A DNA stretch of 64,000 bases from positions 2,451,001 through 2,515,000 of the forward strand of contig NZ_CP120233.1 of assembly GCF_030012985.1 (NCBI RefSeq), read 5' to 3'. Position 1 is the first letter of the stretch, and each line of letters starts with the position of its first letter. The DNA is from Microbulbifer sp. VAAF005. Its GTDB lineage: Bacteria > Pseudomonadota > Gammaproteobacteria > Pseudomonadales > Cellvibrionaceae. Under the pieces are notes generated by a model that worked only from the letters and a program-made list of their open reading frames with translations, was not told the origin of the DNA and searched no databases. Positions 29,494 through 49,610 of this stretch are shown in pieces. The position numbers were made by a program, and so were the translations under genes.

Positions 29494-30318
29494 TTACTTG
29501 CCGCGACGACGTACTATCATCTTATCGGTGCGCTTGTTCTTGCGCGTTTTCTTACCCTTGGTCGGAACGCCCCACGGAGTAACCGGATGACGACCACCAG
29601 AGGTACGGCCTTCACCACCACCGTGCGGGTGATCTACCGGGTTCATCGCCACACCGCGAACGGTAGGACGAACACCACGCCAGCGTGCAGCACCAGCTTT
29701 ACCCAGCTTGCGCAGGCTGTGCTCGGAGTTGCTCACTTCACCCAGGGTTGCGCGGCACTCAGCGAGAACCTTGCGCATTTCGCCGGAACGCAGACGAATG
29801 GTCGCATACTGACCTTCACGAGCTACCAGCTGCACAGAGGCACCAGCAGAACGGGCCAGCTGAGCGCCTTTGCCTGGCTTCAGCTCGATCGCGTGGATTA
29901 CAGAACCTACCGGAACGTTGCGCAGAGGCAGAGTGTTACCCACAACAATCGGTGCGGCATCGCCGGACTGAATGGTGGCACCTGCTTTCAGGCCTTTCGG
30001 TGCGATAATGTAACGACGCTCACCGTCGGCGTAACACACCAGAGCGATGTGTGCGCTGCGGTTGGGATCGTACTCCAGACGCTCAACTTTAGCCGGAATA
30101 CCGTCTTTGTTGCGTTTGAAGTCGATTACACGGTAGTGCTGCTTGTGGCCACCACCGATGTGACGGGTAGTGATACGACCATTGTTGTTACGGCCACCAC
30201 TTTTGCTCTTGCTCTCCAACAGAGGAGCGTAAGGAGCACCCTTGTGCAGGTCGGTGTTAACAACCTTAACCAGGTGACGACGGCCGGCGGAGGTCGGTTT
30301 TGTTTTTACAATTGCCAT
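29494..30318 (-). CDS. rplB: 50S ribosomal protein L2
   Basis: Highly conserved protein near the peptidyl transferase centre, 274 aa (E. coli 273). Conserved items: the N-terminal [15 protein letters not shown], the [17 protein letters not shown] block, and the C-terminal loop [20 protein letters not shown] with the functionally critical histidine. It lies 14 bp after rplW in the S10 operon. Confidence 0.99.
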   Translation of the reverse strand: MAIVKTKPTSAGRRHLVKVVNTDLHKGAPYAPLLESKSKSGGRNNNGRITTRHIGGGHKQHYRVIDFKRNKDGIPAKVERLEYDPNRSAHIALVCYADGERRYIIAPKGLKAGATIQSGDAAPIVVGNTLPLRNVPVGSVIHAIELKPGKGAQLARSAGASVQLVAREGQYATIRLRSGEMRKVLAECRATLGEVSNSEHSLRKLGKAGAARWRGVRPTVRGVAMNPVDHPHGGGEGRTSGGRHPVTPWGVPTKGKKTRKNKRTDKMIVRRRGK

Positions 30319-30332
30319 TGTAACGGTCCCCT

Positions 30333-30629
30333 TTACTCAGCAGCTTCAAAATTGATGTCGCTGCCCTCAGCCAGGCGAACGTAGGCTTTTTTCCAATCGC
30401 TGCGCTGGCCCATGCCATTGCGAGTGCGCTTGGTTTTGCCCTTTACGTTCACGGTGCGAACCTGCTCAACGGAAACGTTAAACAGCTTCTCAACCGCAGC
30501 CTTGATCTCAGCTTTCTCGGCGTCGGTGGTAACCTTGAAAACTACCTGATTGGCGCTATCCGCCAGTCCAGCAGCTTTTTCGGAAATTACCGGGCCCAGC
30601 AGTACTTTGTAGAGTCGCTCTTGGTTCAT
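30333..30629 (-). CDS. rplW: 50S ribosomal protein L23
   Basis: Exit-tunnel protein that docks trigger factor and SRP; 98 aa (E. coli 100). It starts [39 protein letters not shown] and [13 protein letters not shown] are typical. Its ATG overlaps the rplD stop by 4 bp. Confidence 0.98.
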   Translation of the reverse strand: MNQERLYKVLLGPVISEKAAGLADSANQVVFKVTTDAEKAEIKAAVEKLFNVSVEQVRTVNVKGKTKRTRNGMGQRSDWKKAYVRLAEGSDINFEAAE

Positions 30630-31240
30630 CCCAGCACCTCTTCAATTTTCTTGAGCGCAGAAACGGTAACCACGACCTTATCAAAGCGAATCAGGCTTAC
30701 TGGATCGATCGCCTGTACATCGCGGACGTCGATCTTGTGCAAGTTGCGTGCGGCCAGGTAGAGGTTTTCGCTAACCTCTTCAGTCACGATCAGCGCATCG
30801 GACAGGTCAAACTGAGCCAGCTTGCTTACCAGCTGCTTGGTTTTGGGCGCGTCCACATCAAAGGACTCAACCACTACCAGGCGCTCCTGACGAGCCAGCT
30901 CAGACAGAATGCAACGCAGTGCAGCGCGGTACATTTTTTTGTTCAGCTTAACGCTGTGATCGCGTGGATCAGCGGCGAAAGTTACGCCACCGGAACGCCA
31001 CAGCGGGCTGCGGATAGTACCGGCACGTGCGCGGCCAGTACCTTTTTGGCGCCATGGCTTCTTACCACCACCAGAAACATCGGAACGATTTTTCTGCGCC
31101 TTGGTACCCTGGCGAGCGCCGGCCATGTAGGCCACAACTGCCTGGTGTACCAGATCTTGGTTGAACTCACGTCCGAAAGTCACTTCAGAGACAGCTACTG
31201 TGCCTTTAGCGCCTTCGGGAGTAGCGATATTCAGTTCCAT
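30626..31240 (-). CDS. rplD: 50S ribosomal protein L4
   Basis: Tunnel protein, 204 aa (E. coli 201). The extended loop shows [19 protein letters not shown] and [19 protein letters not shown]. In E. coli L4 also represses the S10 operon, but the leader here is short (see the promoter at 32390-32418), so that control is doubtful in this organism. It is 18 bp after rplC. Confidence 0.99.
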   Translation of the reverse strand: MELNIATPEGAKGTVAVSEVTFGREFNQDLVHQAVVAYMAGARQGTKAQKNRSDVSGGGKKPWRQKGTGRARAGTIRSPLWRSGGVTFAADPRDHSVKLNKKMYRAALRCILSELARQERLVVVESFDVDAPKTKQLVSKLAQFDLSDALIVTEEVSENLYLAARNLHKIDVRDVQAIDPVSLIRFDKVVVTVSALKKIEEVLG

Positions 31241-31258
31241 ATCTATTTCCCCTCAGAC

Positions 31259-31894
31259 TTAGGCTTTAACTGCCGGACGAACGATAACGTTGCCACCGGG
31301 TGCACCGGGTACAGCGCCTTTAACCAACAGCAGGTTGCGTTCGGCATCGACACGAACCACTTCCAGGTTTTGCACGGTTACGCGCTCAGCACCCATATGT
31401 CCGGCCATCTTCTTGCCTTTCCATACGCGGCCAGGAGTCTGACATTGACCGATAGAACCGGGTGCGCGGTGAGACAGGGAGTTACCGTGGGTTGCGTCCT
31501 GGGTGCGGAAATTCCAACGCTTAACGCCGCCCTGGAAGCCTTTACCTTTGGAAGTGCCGGTTACGTCGATCATCTGGCCAGCTTCGAAGCTGGAAACAGT
31601 AATTTCAGAACCGATTTCGAAAGTCTCTTCGGAACCGTCAGTGCGCAGTTCGAAAAGATTTGTGCCAGCCTCTACATTGGCTTTGGCGAAGTGGCCCGCT
31701 GCGGGCTTGGAGACACGGGAAGCTTTGCGGCTGCCTACTGCTACTTGAACAGCGCTGTAACCGTCAGTTTCCTGAGTTTTCACTTGGGTGACGCGATTCG
31801 GAGCAACCTCAACAACGGTTACCGGAATGGATACGCCATCTTCAGTGAAGATGCGAGTCATGCCGCTCTTGCGGCCGACAATACCTATAGTCAT
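31259..31894 (-). CDS. rplC: 50S ribosomal protein L3
   Basis: Early assembly protein whose loop reaches the peptidyl transferase centre; 211 aa (E. coli 209). It starts [20 protein letters not shown]. The conserved loop [20 protein letters not shown] contains the Gln that PrmB methylates in E. coli; the residue after the first Gln is Cys rather than Asn. It follows rpsJ by 110 bp. Confidence 0.99.
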   Translation of the reverse strand: MTIGIVGRKSGMTRIFTEDGVSIPVTVVEVAPNRVTQVKTQETDGYSAVQVAVGSRKASRVSKPAAGHFAKANVEAGTNLFELRTDGSEETFEIGSEITVSSFEAGQMIDVTGTSKGKGFQGGVKRWNFRTQDATHGNSLSHRAPGSIGQCQTPGRVWKGKKMAGHMGAERVTVQNLEVVRVDAERNLLLVKGAVPGAPGGNVIVRPAVKA

Positions 31895-32004
31895 CTTTTT
31901 TAACCTCTCAGTGCACGGGGCTTTAACCCACTGCGGCCGCCCAATTTCAGAGCGTTACACTACCCGGACCGTTTTCGCCCGGGATTCGGTAGTTAGTAAA
32001 AGTG

Positions 32005-32316
32005 TTAGCCGAGACTAATTTGGACCTCAACACCGGCCGCCAGATCGAGCTTCATCAGCGCGTCGACGGTTTTCTCGGTAGGCTCAACGATGTCCAGCAA
32101 ACGCTTGTGAGTACGGATCTCATACTGATCGCGAGCGTCTTTATTAACGTGCGGGGAAATCAGTACGGTGTACTTCTCTTTGCGAGTCGGCAGCGGGATA
32201 GGACCGCGAACTTGTGCGCCAGTGCGCTTAGCCGTCTCTACGATCTCCTGAGTGGACGCGTCGATCAGCTTGTGATCGAAGGCCTTCAGGCGAATACGGA
32301 TACGTTGACCCTGCAT
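32005..32316 (-). CDS. rpsJ: 30S ribosomal protein S10 (NusE)
   Basis: Head protein that also pairs with NusB and NusG in antitermination and transcription-translation coupling. From this start it has 103 aa, equal to E. coli: [21 protein letters not shown] to ending VEVQISLG. The frame is open five codons upstream, but the conserved start and GGAG at good spacing favour 32316. First gene of the S10 operon. Confidence 0.98.
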   Translation of the reverse strand: MQGQRIRIRLKAFDHKLIDASTQEIVETAKRTGAQVRGPIPLPTRKEKYTVLISPHVNKDARDQYEIRTHKRLLDIVEPTEKTVDALMKLDLAAGVEVQISLG

Positions 32317-32389
32317 GGAATCAAACTCCAATTATTAACTAAAGAACGTCCTCTTACGCAGCCCCGAGGGCGGGCGAAAAGGAGCGCGA

Positions 32390-32418
32390 ATTCTACGGGG
32401 AGCGCAGCAGGCTGTCAA
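32390..32418 (-). promoter_or_regulatory. Sigma70 promoter of the S10 operon
   Basis: Perfect -35 TTGACA (32413-32418), 17-bp spacer and -10 TAGAAT (32390-32395) on the minus strand, with a GC-rich stretch soon after the -10. The leader to rpsJ is only about 65 nt, much shorter than the roughly 170-nt L4-responsive leader of E. coli. The rest of the 32317-32490 gap is shared with the divergent deacylase gene. Confidence 0.88.
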
Positions 32419-32490
32419 CTGTACAGGCTGATCAAATTTCAATCTGTTGAAACTACAATTGAATACCCCAAGCGGAACGAGGTATCCACA

Positions 32491-32967
32491 ATGACTATCG
32501 CCGCAACACTGAGTCAATATTTAAATGACCAATCGGTCGATTATCACCTGATTCAGCACCCACACACTCGCACCAGCCGGGAAAGCGCCCGCGCCGCCCA
32601 CGTGCGGGAAGATCAGGTGGCAAAAGCGATTTTGCTTCAGGATATAGAGGGTTACGTAATGGCTGTGATCCCAGCCAGCAGCAGCCTCGACATGCGCTCG
32701 CTTCACAATGAGACCGGGCGAAACTCACTGCAAATGGTCTCCGAAACCGAACTCGGCGCCATATTCCCAGACTGTGAACTGGGCGCCCTGCCCGCCCTAG
32801 GCCAGGCTTACGGCATTACCACCCTGCTAGACACCAGTCTTGGACACCGTGAAACCATTTACTTTGAGGCCGGTGACCACGAAGAACTGGTTGAGATGAG
32901 CGGCCCTCAATTCACCAAGCTGTTTGCGGGCAGCAGAAGCTGCGATTTAAGCCGGGATTGGCCATAA
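32491..32967 (+). CDS. YbaK/EbsC-family aminoacyl-tRNA deacylase
   Basis: A 158-aa protein of the YbaK/ProX superfamily, which hydrolyses mischarged aminoacyl-tRNAs in trans. It starts MTIAATLSQYLNDQSVDYHL; TSRESARAAHV and the catalytic-lysine segment VAKAILLQD (about residues 46-54) are typical, and IPASSSLDMRSL also fits. GAGG at 32479-32482 supports this ATG; a longer frame from 32002 is only antisense to rpsJ. It is the only plus-strand gene inside the ribosomal block. Which tRNA it edits cannot be told from sequence. Confidence 0.85.
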   Translation: MTIAATLSQYLNDQSVDYHLIQHPHTRTSRESARAAHVREDQVAKAILLQDIEGYVMAVIPASSSLDMRSLHNETGRNSLQMVSETELGAIFPDCELGALPALGQAYGITTLLDTSLGHRETIYFEAGDHEELVEMSGPQFTKLFAGSRSCDLSRDWP

Positions 32968-33103
32968 GCTCGCTAGATTAAAAGCAAATATTAGCGGCCG
33001 CAGATATGCCGGAAAGGATTCAATATTAAGCCCCTAACAGAGAGGGGTGATGCTCGCAGCACCAAACAACACCAGCTGGTGCAAGTAGGCAATTATCGGG
33101 CAC

Positions 33104-33137
33104 AAAAAAAGCCGCAGCGCGTCCGCTGCGGCTTTTT
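33104..33137. terminator. Bidirectional intrinsic terminator after tuf
   Basis: A7, stem GCCGCAGCG (33111-33119), 4-nt loop, CGCTGCGGC (33124-33132), T5. It ends the str operon on the minus strand and can also stop transcripts from the deacylase gene. The rest of the gap 32968-33103 shows nothing else. Confidence 0.95.
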
Positions 33138-33157
33138 AGTTAGATCAGGAGTAACTA

Positions 33158-34351
<1,194 letters not shown>

Positions 34352-34427
34352 CTTTAGATGTCCTCTAGCTAAAAGTTTGCCAAAGGGGCCCCAGCTGTTG
34401 GCCCGACCCCCTTTAAGCAGAAGTTAA

Positions 34428-36533
34428 TTAGGCCTTAGTCTTGGCGATGATCTCATCGGCAACATTTTTCGGCGCTTCGGCGTACTTCAGGAATTCCATG
34501 GTGTAGGTAGCACGGCCCTGAGTAGCAGAACGCAGGTCGGTTGCGTAACCGAACATTTCTGCCAGAGGTACTTCCGCATTGACAACCTTACCGGAGGGGT
34601 TGTCTTCCATACCCTGGATGAGGCCACGGCGACGGTTGAGGTCACCAACCACATCACCCATGTTCTCTTCCGGAGTTACCACTTCCACCTTCATCATCGG
34701 CTCGAGCAGTACCGCACCGCCCTGACTGGACAGCTTCTTGGTCGCCATAGAACCGGCGATCTTAAACGCCATTTCATTGGAGTCCACATCGTGGAAGGAA
34801 CCGTCGTACAGAGTCGCCTTCAGGCCCAGCAGCGGGTAGCCAGCCAGAACACCGTTCTTCATCTGCTCTTCGATACCTTTCTGTACCGCAGGAATGTATT
34901 CCTTCGGTACCGCACCGCCCACGATTTCGTTAACGAATTCCAGACCTTCCTGAGACTCGTCTTCGGCGGGCTCAAACTTCACCCATACGTGACCGTACTG
35001 ACCGCGACCACCGGACTGACGAACGAACTTACCTTCGATCTCAGAGGTGTTGCGGATAGTTTCACGGTAGGCAACCTGAGGCTTACCGATGTTCGCTTCA
35101 ACGTTGAACTCACGCTTCATGCGGTCAACGATGATATCCAGGTGCAATTCACCCATACCGGAAATAATGGTCTGACCGGTTTCCTCGTCAGTCTTCACGC
35201 GGAAGGACGGATCTTCCTGGGCCAGCTTGCCGAGGGCAATACCCATTTTTTCCTGGTCCGGCTTGGACTTGGGCTCAACCGCAACAGAAATTACCGGCTC
35301 GGGGAACTCCATACGCTCCAGAACAATCTTGTTGGCTTCGGAGCATAGGGTGTCACCAGTGGTTACGTCTTTCAGACCAATCGCAGCAGCGATGTCACCA
35401 GCCAGTACTTCTTTAATTTCCTGACGATCGTTGGAGTGCATTTGCACCATACGACCGACACGCTCTTTCTTCATTTTTACGGAGTTGTATACCGCAGTAC
35501 CGCTCTCCAGCTTACCGGAGTAAACACGGAAGAAAGTCAGGGTACCAACGAAGGGGTCGGTAGCAATTTTGAACGCCAGTGCAGCGAACGGCGCGTTGTC
35601 GTCAGCTTCGCGGCTCTCAACAGTTTCGCCATCTTCCAGAGTACCTTCGATCGCCTTAACTTCAGTCGGCGCCGGCAGGTATTCGATAACTGCGTCCAGT
35701 ACAGCCTGTACACCCTTGTTCTTGAACGCAGAACCGCCCAGAACCGGTACAATTTCGTTGGCCAGGGTACGCTGACGGATAGCTGCCTTGATTTCTTCTT
35801 CGGACAGCTCACCTTCTTCCAGGTATTTTTCCATCAACTCTTCGCTGGCTTCAGCGGCCGCTTCTACCAGGTACTCGCGCATTTCGTCGCACTCGTCCTG
35901 CAGCTCAGCGGGGATGTCAGCGTAGTCGAAAGTCATGCCCTGGTCGGCTTCATTCCACAGAATGGCCTTCATCTTCACCAGGTCAACAACACCCTTGAAC
36001 TCGTCCTCAGAGCCGATGGTCATCTGCAGAGGTACAGCATTCGCGTTCAAGCGGTCTTTCAGCTGACTCACAACGTTGCGGTAGTTCGCACCGGCGCGGT
36101 CCATTTTGTTTACGAATACCATGCGCGGTACTTCGTATTTGTTCGCCTGGCGCCATACGGTTTCAGTCTGAGGCTGAACACCAGAGGAGCCACACAGTAC
36201 AACAACAGCACCGTCGAGTACGCGCAGGGAGCGCTCAACTTCAATAGTGAAGTCAACGTGTCCTGGGGTATCGATGATGTTTACGCGGTGCTGGTCGAAC
36301 TGCTGCTGCATGCCAGACCAGAAACAGGTAGTTGCAGCAGAAGTAATGGTGATACCACGCTCCTGCTCCTGCTCCATCCAGTCCATGGTGGCAGCACCTT
36401 CGTGTACTTCACCAATTTTGTGGGATAGACCAGTGTAGAAAAGTACGCGCTCGGTAGTAGTGGTTTTACCGGCGTCTACGTGGGCACAGATACCGATGTT
36501 ACGGTAACGTGCGATGGGCGTTTTACGTGCCAC
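34428..36533 (-). CDS. fusA: Elongation factor G
   Basis: Translocation GTPase, 701 aa (E. coli 704). G1 [13 protein letters not shown] (about 17-29), G3 [16 protein letters not shown]4 NKMDRAGA; domain IV contains [16 protein letters not shown] and a C-terminal domain V follows. It is the typical housekeeping EF-G1, located between rpsG (90 bp upstream) and tuf. Confidence 0.99.
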   Translation of the reverse strand: MARKTPIARYRNIGICAHVDAGKTTTTERVLFYTGLSHKIGEVHEGAATMDWMEQEQERGITITSAATTCFWSGMQQQFDQHRVNIIDTPGHVDFTIEVERSLRVLDGAVVVLCGSSGVQPQTETVWRQANKYEVPRMVFVNKMDRAGANYRNVVSQLKDRLNANAVPLQMTIGSEDEFKGVVDLVKMKAILWNEADQGMTFDYADIPAELQDECDEMREYLVEAAAEASEELMEKYLEEGELSEEEIKAAIRQRTLANEIVPVLGGSAFKNKGVQAVLDAVIEYLPAPTEVKAIEGTLEDGETVESREADDNAPFAALAFKIATDPFVGTLTFFRVYSGKLESGTAVYNSVKMKKERVGRMVQMHSNDRQEIKEVLAGDIAAAIGLKDVTTGDTLCSEANKIVLERMEFPEPVISVAVEPKSKPDQEKMGIALGKLAQEDPSFRVKTDEETGQTIISGMGELHLDIIVDRMKREFNVEANIGKPQVAYRETIRNTSEIEGKFVRQSGGRGQYGHVWVKFEPAEDESQEGLEFVNEIVGGAVPKEYIPAVQKGIEEQMKNGVLAGYPLLGLKATLYDGSFHDVDSNEMAFKIAGSMATKKLSSQGGAVLLEPMMKVEVVTPEENMGDVVGDLNRRRGLIQGMEDNPSGKVVNAEVPLAEMFGYATDLRSATQGRATYTMEFLKYAEAPKNVADEIIAKTKA

Positions 36534-36623
36534 AGTTGTATCCTCGATATAACGGCAAAAGGCAGCCTGGAATTTTCCGTGCTGCCTTTCGGTATTAATT
36601 TCCGATGTTGGTATTCATCAGAC

Positions 36624-37109
<486 letters not shown>

Positions 37110-37204
37110 TCAGGGTTATTCTGAGACGCCGCCGTAAAACATTACAATCCGGCGAGCTCAGCCTTACTCCGGTTGGAAACCGAAACGCAAATCGTTAAAG
37201 GTGA

Positions 37205-37579
37205 TTAACCTTTAGGACGCTTGGCGCCGTACTTAGAACGGCCCTGCTTGCGATCGTTTACGCCGGCACAGTCAAGTGCACCGCGTACAGTGTGGTAGCG
37301 CACACCCGGCAGGTCTTTTACACGACCGCCGCGAATCAGTACCACGCTGTGCTCTTGCAGGTTGTGGCCTTCACCACCGATGTACGAAGTTACTTCGTAA
37401 CCGCTGGTCAGACGCACACGGCAAACCTTACGCAGTGCAGAGTTCGGCTTCTTCGGTGTAGTGGTGTACACACGAGTGCAAACTCCGCGACGCTGCGGGC
37501 TAGCCTGCAGAGCAGGAACGTCGCTTTTTTCAACTTTGCGTTTTCTCGGCTTACGAACCAACTGGTTGATCGTTGCCAT
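37205..37579 (-). CDS. rpsL: 30S ribosomal protein S12
   Basis: Decoding-centre protein, 124 aa as in E. coli. [13 protein letters not shown] carries the wild-type lysine at the classical streptomycin-resistance position, and [16 protein letters not shown] carries the conserved Asp that is methylthiolated in E. coli and the second streptomycin-linked Lys. First gene of the str operon. Confidence 0.99.
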   Translation of the reverse strand: MATINQLVRKPRKRKVEKSDVPALQASPQRRGVCTRVYTTTPKKPNSALRKVCRVRLTSGYEVTSYIGGEGHNLQEHSVVLIRGGRVKDLPGVRYHTVRGALDCAGVNDRKQGRSKYGAKRPKG

Positions 37580-37692
37580 TAAAAATCACTCCAAAAATAA
37601 AATGCCCCCACCTCTAACAGTGAGGGCCTATCGTCTGTGTGTATCGTCCGATCCTGGGATCAAACGGAACACCCCACATAAGCGGGGGCCGC

Positions 37693-37721
37693 ATTCTATA
37701 AGCGACAACCCGCCTAGTCAA
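37693..37721 (-). promoter_or_regulatory. Sigma70 promoter of the str operon
   Basis: TTGACT (37716-37721), 17-bp spacer, TAGAAT (37693-37698), then a GC-rich discriminator (GCGGCCCC) on the minus strand, about 115 nt before rpsL. The rest of the rpoC-rpsL gap (37580-37829) holds two inverted repeats without T tracts: GGGCAC/GTGCCC near 37783-37798 and CCCACTC/GAGTGGG near 37798-37821; these may be the rpoC 3' end. Confidence 0.85.
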
Positions 37722-37829
37722 TCGGCGACGGAAGTAAGTGCTTACATCACAGACAGTCGCCAATATCAGATCGGGCACCTAAGTGCCCCAACCTACCCCA
37801 CTCCACCAACAGATAGAGTGGGATACGCC

Positions 37830-42059
<4,230 letters not shown>

Positions 42060-42194
42060 GGCCTTTCCTCCACTAGGGGGTAGTCAACCCGGCACTCGCA
42101 CTAGCCGCCGGGCTAGCCAGCTGCCCCACTGCTTCGAGGGGCGCTGGCACTTGTCTCATTTCACCTGCCAACAGGCTTCGGTACGGGTTCGGAT

Positions 42195-46268
<4,074 letters not shown>

Positions 46269-46482
46269 TCAAATTCCCCAGCTTGATCAGTGACAAGACT
46301 TCGTGGGACTCCAGTCCAGAGCCCCTCCGGGCGAGAAGCCTCTGGTCAATGCAACTTGCCTGCACTGGCCAGAAACCTCTCCGCTTGCTTTTGGGTAGCG
46401 CTACTGCGCTATGGTTAAATGAGGTTTGCCACGGTTTTTAAATCCCGCCGGCACCGGTAAAAACCTCAGTACCGCAAACGGC

Positions 46483-46515
46483 AAAAAGGCCGGCGGACAA
46501 AAGTCCACCAGCCTT
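46483..46515 (-). terminator. Attenuator-like hairpin between rplL and rpoB
   Basis: On the minus strand a 13-bp stem (46486-46498 with 46503-46515; two G-U pairs) with a loop of four T runs directly into T5. It lies 50 bp after rplL and 215 bp before rpoB. By analogy with the partial terminator known at this place in E. coli it would lower rpoBC relative to rplJL. The rest of the 298-bp gap shows no ORF. Confidence 0.82.
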
Positions 46516-46566
46516 ACCGCTACCCGCCGCTTTACGCGACAGCTAGCGGGAGACGCAAGAACCGAA

Positions 46567-46935
46567 TTACTTCAGTTCTACAACTGCGCCAGCTTCTTCC
46601 AGCTCTTTCTTAGCTGCTTCAGCTTCGTCTTTGCTTACGCCTTCTTTCAGCGGGCTCGGAGCGCCGTCTACCAGACCTTTAGCTTCTTTCAAGCCCAGGC
46701 CAGTGATGCCGCGAACAACTTTGATCACGTTCACTTTCTTGTCGCCTGGGGAGGTCAGGATTACGTCGAAAGAGTCTTTCTCTTCAGCGGCAGCTTCGCC
46801 ACCAGCTGGGCCAGCTACAACTGCTGCAGCAGCAGTTACGCCGAATTTCTCTTCCATTGCTTCGATCAGCTCAACAACATCCTTAACGGACATTTCGGCA
46901 ACAGCATTGATGATATCTTCTTTAGTCAGAGACAT
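46567..46935 (-). CDS. rplL: 50S ribosomal protein L7/L12
   Basis: Multicopy stalk protein that recruits translation factors, 122 aa (E. coli 121). N-terminal dimerisation helices ([21 protein letters not shown]), an Ala-rich hinge (about 33-52), and the C-terminal factor-binding domain with [23 protein letters not shown] sequence (here [15 protein letters not shown]). It follows rplJ by 77 bp. Confidence 0.99.
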   Translation of the reverse strand: MSLTKEDIINAVAEMSVKDVVELIEAMEEKFGVTAAAAVVAGPAGGEAAAEEKDSFDVILTSPGDKKVNVIKVVRGITGLGLKEAKGLVDGAPSPLKEGVSKDEAEAAKKELEEAGAVVELK

Positions 46936-47012
46936 GATTCAGTACCTGAATTGGTTTGAGCAGTAGCTGCTCGTATTTCGTTTTGAAACTGCGATTCGCT
47001 CTAGCGAAAAAA

Positions 47013-47507
47013 TTACGCAGCTTCCTGCTCTTTTTGGTCGCGAACGGCCGCAATAGTGCGAACCAGCTTGCCAGCAGATGCTTCTTTCAACACGCTCATC
47101 AGCTTGGCGATCGCCTCGTCGTAAGTCGGCAGGCTTGCCAACAATGCGACGTCGGTGATCGCGCCTTCGAAGGCAGCACCTTTCAGTTCCAGCTTGTCAT
47201 TGCCTTTAGCGAACTGGCTCAGGATGCGCGCGCCGGCACCTGGGTGTTCGTTAGAGAATGCAATGATGCTAGGACCTACGAATTTGTCAGTCAGACATTC
47301 GTATTCGGTACCTGCCAGAGCGCGACGCGCCAGAGTATTACGGACGACTTTCAACCAAACGCCGTTCTCGCGAGCCTCTTTGCGCAGAGTGGTCATGTCA
47401 TTCACGGTTACGCCGCGGGAATCCGCAACAACCGCAGACAGAGCACCTTCAGCAGCTTGCTGGACATCTGCGACAATCGCTTTCTTGTCTTCGAGTCCAA
47501 TAGCCAT
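47013..47507 (-). CDS. rplJ: 50S ribosomal protein L10
   Basis: Stalk base protein that anchors L7/L12 dimers, 164 aa (E. coli 165). It starts [43 protein letters not shown] is the RNA-binding region, and the C-terminal helix that holds L7/L12 is present. The L10 complex represses its own mRNA in E. coli, and the matching leader lies upstream (47508-47784). Confidence 0.99.
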   Translation of the reverse strand: MAIGLEDKKAIVADVQQAAEGALSAVVADSRGVTVNDMTTLRKEARENGVWLKVVRNTLARRALAGTEYECLTDKFVGPSIIAFSNEHPGAGARILSQFAKGNDKLELKGAAFEGAITDVALLASLPTYDEAIAKLMSVLKEASAGKLVRTIAAVRDQKEQEAA

Positions 47508-47784
47508 AGTGTCACTCCTGGATTTGAAAAAAACCGGACTTAAACGTCCGATCCGTTCCGGTGCATAAAGCTCAAATCCAGTAAAAATACTGGTTTGGGC
47601 GACACCGTCTGCGTAGGCTCGAACCTCGCAATGGCCAACCTGGCCGAAGTTCGGATTAAGCCAGGCACGTTAAACCTCAACGCACCTGACACCTACGGTC
47701 TTTGACGGCCCACCTTGTGCCGAAGCATTCAGGTGGACCCCAAAGTTCGATTTACTGAGAGGTGATCACACCCCGCAGTGATAT
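47508..47784 (-). promoter_or_regulatory. L10 (rplJ) leader with alternative hairpins
   Basis: The 277-bp rplA-rplJ gap holds an L10-leader-like structure. CGTAGG (minus strand, plus 47692-47697) can pair with CCTACG (plus 47612-47617), the latter inside CCTACGCAGACGGTG, as in gammaproteobacterial L10 leaders I know. Close to rplJ, CGGAC/GTCCG (47535-47550) is followed by T7 (47527-47533), like a terminator. A 10-bp repeat CTGGATTTGA/TCAAATCCAG (47572-47581 and 47518-47527) encloses it and touches the GGAG of rplJ (47515-47518). Regulation at this place is therefore likely at both transcription and initiation of translation; that is inference. Confidence 0.75.
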
Positions 47785-48480
47785 TTAGATGTTCAGGGAA
47801 GACTGATCGATAACCAGACCCGGGCCCATAGTGGTGCTCAGGGTGATCTTCTTCAGATATACACCTTTTGCAGAAGCCGGCTTGGCTTTCTTCAGGTCGG
47901 CAACCAGAGCTTCCAGGTTCTCTTTCAGAGAGTTCGCATCGAAAGCAACTTTACCGATACCACCGTGGATAATGCCGCCCTTGTCAGCGCGGAAACGCAC
48001 CTGACCCGCTTTGGCATTCTTAACCGCAGTAGCAACGTCTGGAGTTACGGTGCCAGTCTTCGGGTTCGGCATCAGGCCGCGCGGGCCGAGGATTTGACCC
48101 AGCTGACCTACAACGCGCATCGCATCGGGGGAAGCGATAACTACGTCGAAGTCCATTTTGCCTGCTTTAACGTCGGCAGCCAGCTCGTCCATACCGATCA
48201 GGTCAGCGCCCGCTTCTTTAGCGGCATCAGCGTTTGCACCCTGGGTGAAAACAGCTACGCGAACTTCTTTACCGGTACCGTGCGGCAGAGTAGTTGCACC
48301 GCGAACAGCCTGGTCGGATTTACGTGGGTCGATGCCCAGGTTTACAGAAGCGTCTACAGTTTCTGCAAACTTAACGTTGGACAGCTCTTTCAGCAGGGCT
48401 ACGGCTTCTTCGATACCGTAAGCCTTACCAGCTTCAACCTTCTCAGCGATTACGCGCTGACGCTTGCTCAATTTAGCCAC
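47785..48480 (-). CDS. rplA: 50S ribosomal protein L1
   Basis: L1-stalk protein, 231 aa (E. coli 234). It starts [48 protein letters not shown], split by wording only, and [12 protein letters not shown] are the conserved blocks. In E. coli L1 represses the rplKA transcript. Its ATG begins directly after the rplK stop with no gap. Confidence 0.99.
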   Translation of the reverse strand: MAKLSKRQRVIAEKVEAGKAYGIEEAVALLKELSNVKFAETVDASVNLGIDPRKSDQAVRGATTLPHGTGKEVRVAVFTQGANADAAKEAGADLIGMDELAADVKAGKMDFDVVIASPDAMRVVGQLGQILGPRGLMPNPKTGTVTPDVATAVKNAKAGQVRFRADKGGIIHGGIGKVAFDANSLKENLEALVADLKKAKPASAKGVYLKKITLSTTMGPGLVIDQSSLNI

Positions 48481-48912
48481 TTAGAGACCCTCCACTTCGA
48501 TACCGGCGCTGCGAGCGGAACCGGCGATAGTGCGCACGGCCGCGTCCAAGTCGGATGCAGTCAGGTCTGCTTTCTTCATTTCTACGATCTCTTCCAGCTG
48601 AGCGCGGGTTACTTTACCCACTTTCTCAGTGTTCGGACGACCGGAACCGCTCTTGATCTTGGCAGCCTTGCGCAGCAGTACAGCGGCGGGCGGCGACTTC
48701 ATGATGAAGGTGAAGGATCGGTCGTTGTATACAGAGATTACAACTGGAACTGGCAGACCTGGCTCGAGGCTCTGGGTCTGGGCGTTGAACGCCTTACAGA
48801 ATTCCATGATGTTCACACCGTGCTGACCCAGTGCGGGACCAACGGGCGGACTCGGGTTGGCCTGACCGGCCTTAACTTGCAGCTTGATATAAGCTTCTAC
48901 TTTCTTAGCCAT
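48481..48912 (-). CDS. rplK: 50S ribosomal protein L11
   Basis: GTPase-centre protein needed for stringent RelA activation, 143 aa (E. coli 142). The N-terminal domain has [20 protein letters not shown] with the thiostrepton-linked proline region, and the C-terminal RNA-binding domain ends with [15 protein letters not shown]. It begins 154 bp after nusG; this gap contains the hairpin at 49020-49047 and probably the promoter of rplKA. Confidence 0.99.
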   Translation of the reverse strand: MAKKVEAYIKLQVKAGQANPSPPVGPALGQHGVNIMEFCKAFNAQTQSLEPGLPVPVVISVYNDRSFTFIMKSPPAAVLLRKAAKIKSGSGRPNTEKVGKVTRAQLEEIVEMKKADLTASDLDAAVRTIAGSARSAGIEVEGL

Positions 48913-49019
48913 TACAGCTCTCCTCTAGTTGGGTATTAACGCCCGCCACTCAGCCATAAGGTTTAAGGGCAAGCTCCCCGAACCCCGAAATAAAAACTCA
49001 TTTTTCGGGGACGCGAAAA

Positions 49020-49047
49020 CCCCCTTCCACCTCGCGGCGAAAGGGGG
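49020..49047 (-). terminator. Probable terminator after nusG
   Basis: CCCCCTT (49020-49026) and AAGGGGG (49041-49047) around a 14-nt GC-rich loop, followed on the minus strand by TTTT, 19 bp after nusG. A second AT-rich inverted repeat CCCCGAAA/TTTCGGGG lies at 48983-49010. Together they separate secE-nusG from rplKA. Confidence 0.65.
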
Positions 49048-49066
49048 CAAAAAATTTATACTGGAA

Positions 49067-49600
49067 TCAGGTCTTTTCTACCTGACTGAACTCCAGTTCA
49101 ACCGGGGTGGAGCGACCGAAGATCAACACCGCCACTCGCAAGCGGCTCTTCTCGTAGTTGACCTCTTCGACCACACCGTTGAAGTCATTAAACGGCCCGT
49201 CGATGACCCGAACCATTTCACCGGGTTCGAACAGTGTCTTGGGCTTGGGCTTATCGGCGGAATCGTCGATGCGATTCAGGATAGCCTGTGCTTCGCGGTC
49301 AGTAATCGGGGCCGGCTTATCCGCCTTGCCGCCGATAAAACCCAGCACTCGGGGAGTTTCTTTCACCAAGTGCCAAGTATCGTCGTTCAATTCCATTTCT
49401 ACCAGGACATAGCCCGGGAAAAATTTGCGCTCACTCTTACGCTTCTGCCCTGCGCGCATCTCGACCACTTCTTCCGTGGGAACCAGGACTTCACCAAACA
49501 GGTGGTCCATTTCGTTCAGCTCAATGCGCTCTTTCAGGGAGCTGGCGACACGCTTCTCATAGCCCGAGTAAGCCTGGACCACATACCAATTCTTTGACAT
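49067..49600 (-). CDS. nusG: Transcription termination/antitermination protein NusG
   Basis: Binds RNA polymerase and couples it to Rho or the ribosome (through S10). 177 aa (E. coli 181). The N-terminal NGN domain starts [19 protein letters not shown], with [20 protein letters not shown]; the C-terminal KOW domain has [24 protein letters not shown], written here as one motif of just over 20 residues in the protein around positions 124-147. It lies 10 bp after secE. Confidence 0.98.
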   Translation of the reverse strand: MSKNWYVVQAYSGYEKRVASSLKERIELNEMDHLFGEVLVPTEEVVEMRAGQKRKSERKFFPGYVLVEMELNDDTWHLVKETPRVLGFIGGKADKPAPITDREAQAILNRIDDSADKPKPKTLFEPGEMVRVIDGPFNDFNGVVEEVNYEKSRLRVAVLIFGRSTPVELEFSQVEKT

Positions 49601-49610
49601 GTATCAACCT

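Noticed and set aside
32002..32490. 5' extension of the YbaK-like frame to 32002
   Set aside because: This part is antisense to rpsJ and its promoter. The family N-terminus and a GAGG site place the start at 32491.
37783..37821. Inverted repeats after rpoC as an intrinsic terminator
   Set aside because: Neither repeat is followed by a T tract on the minus strand; noted in the promoter entry but not called as a terminator.
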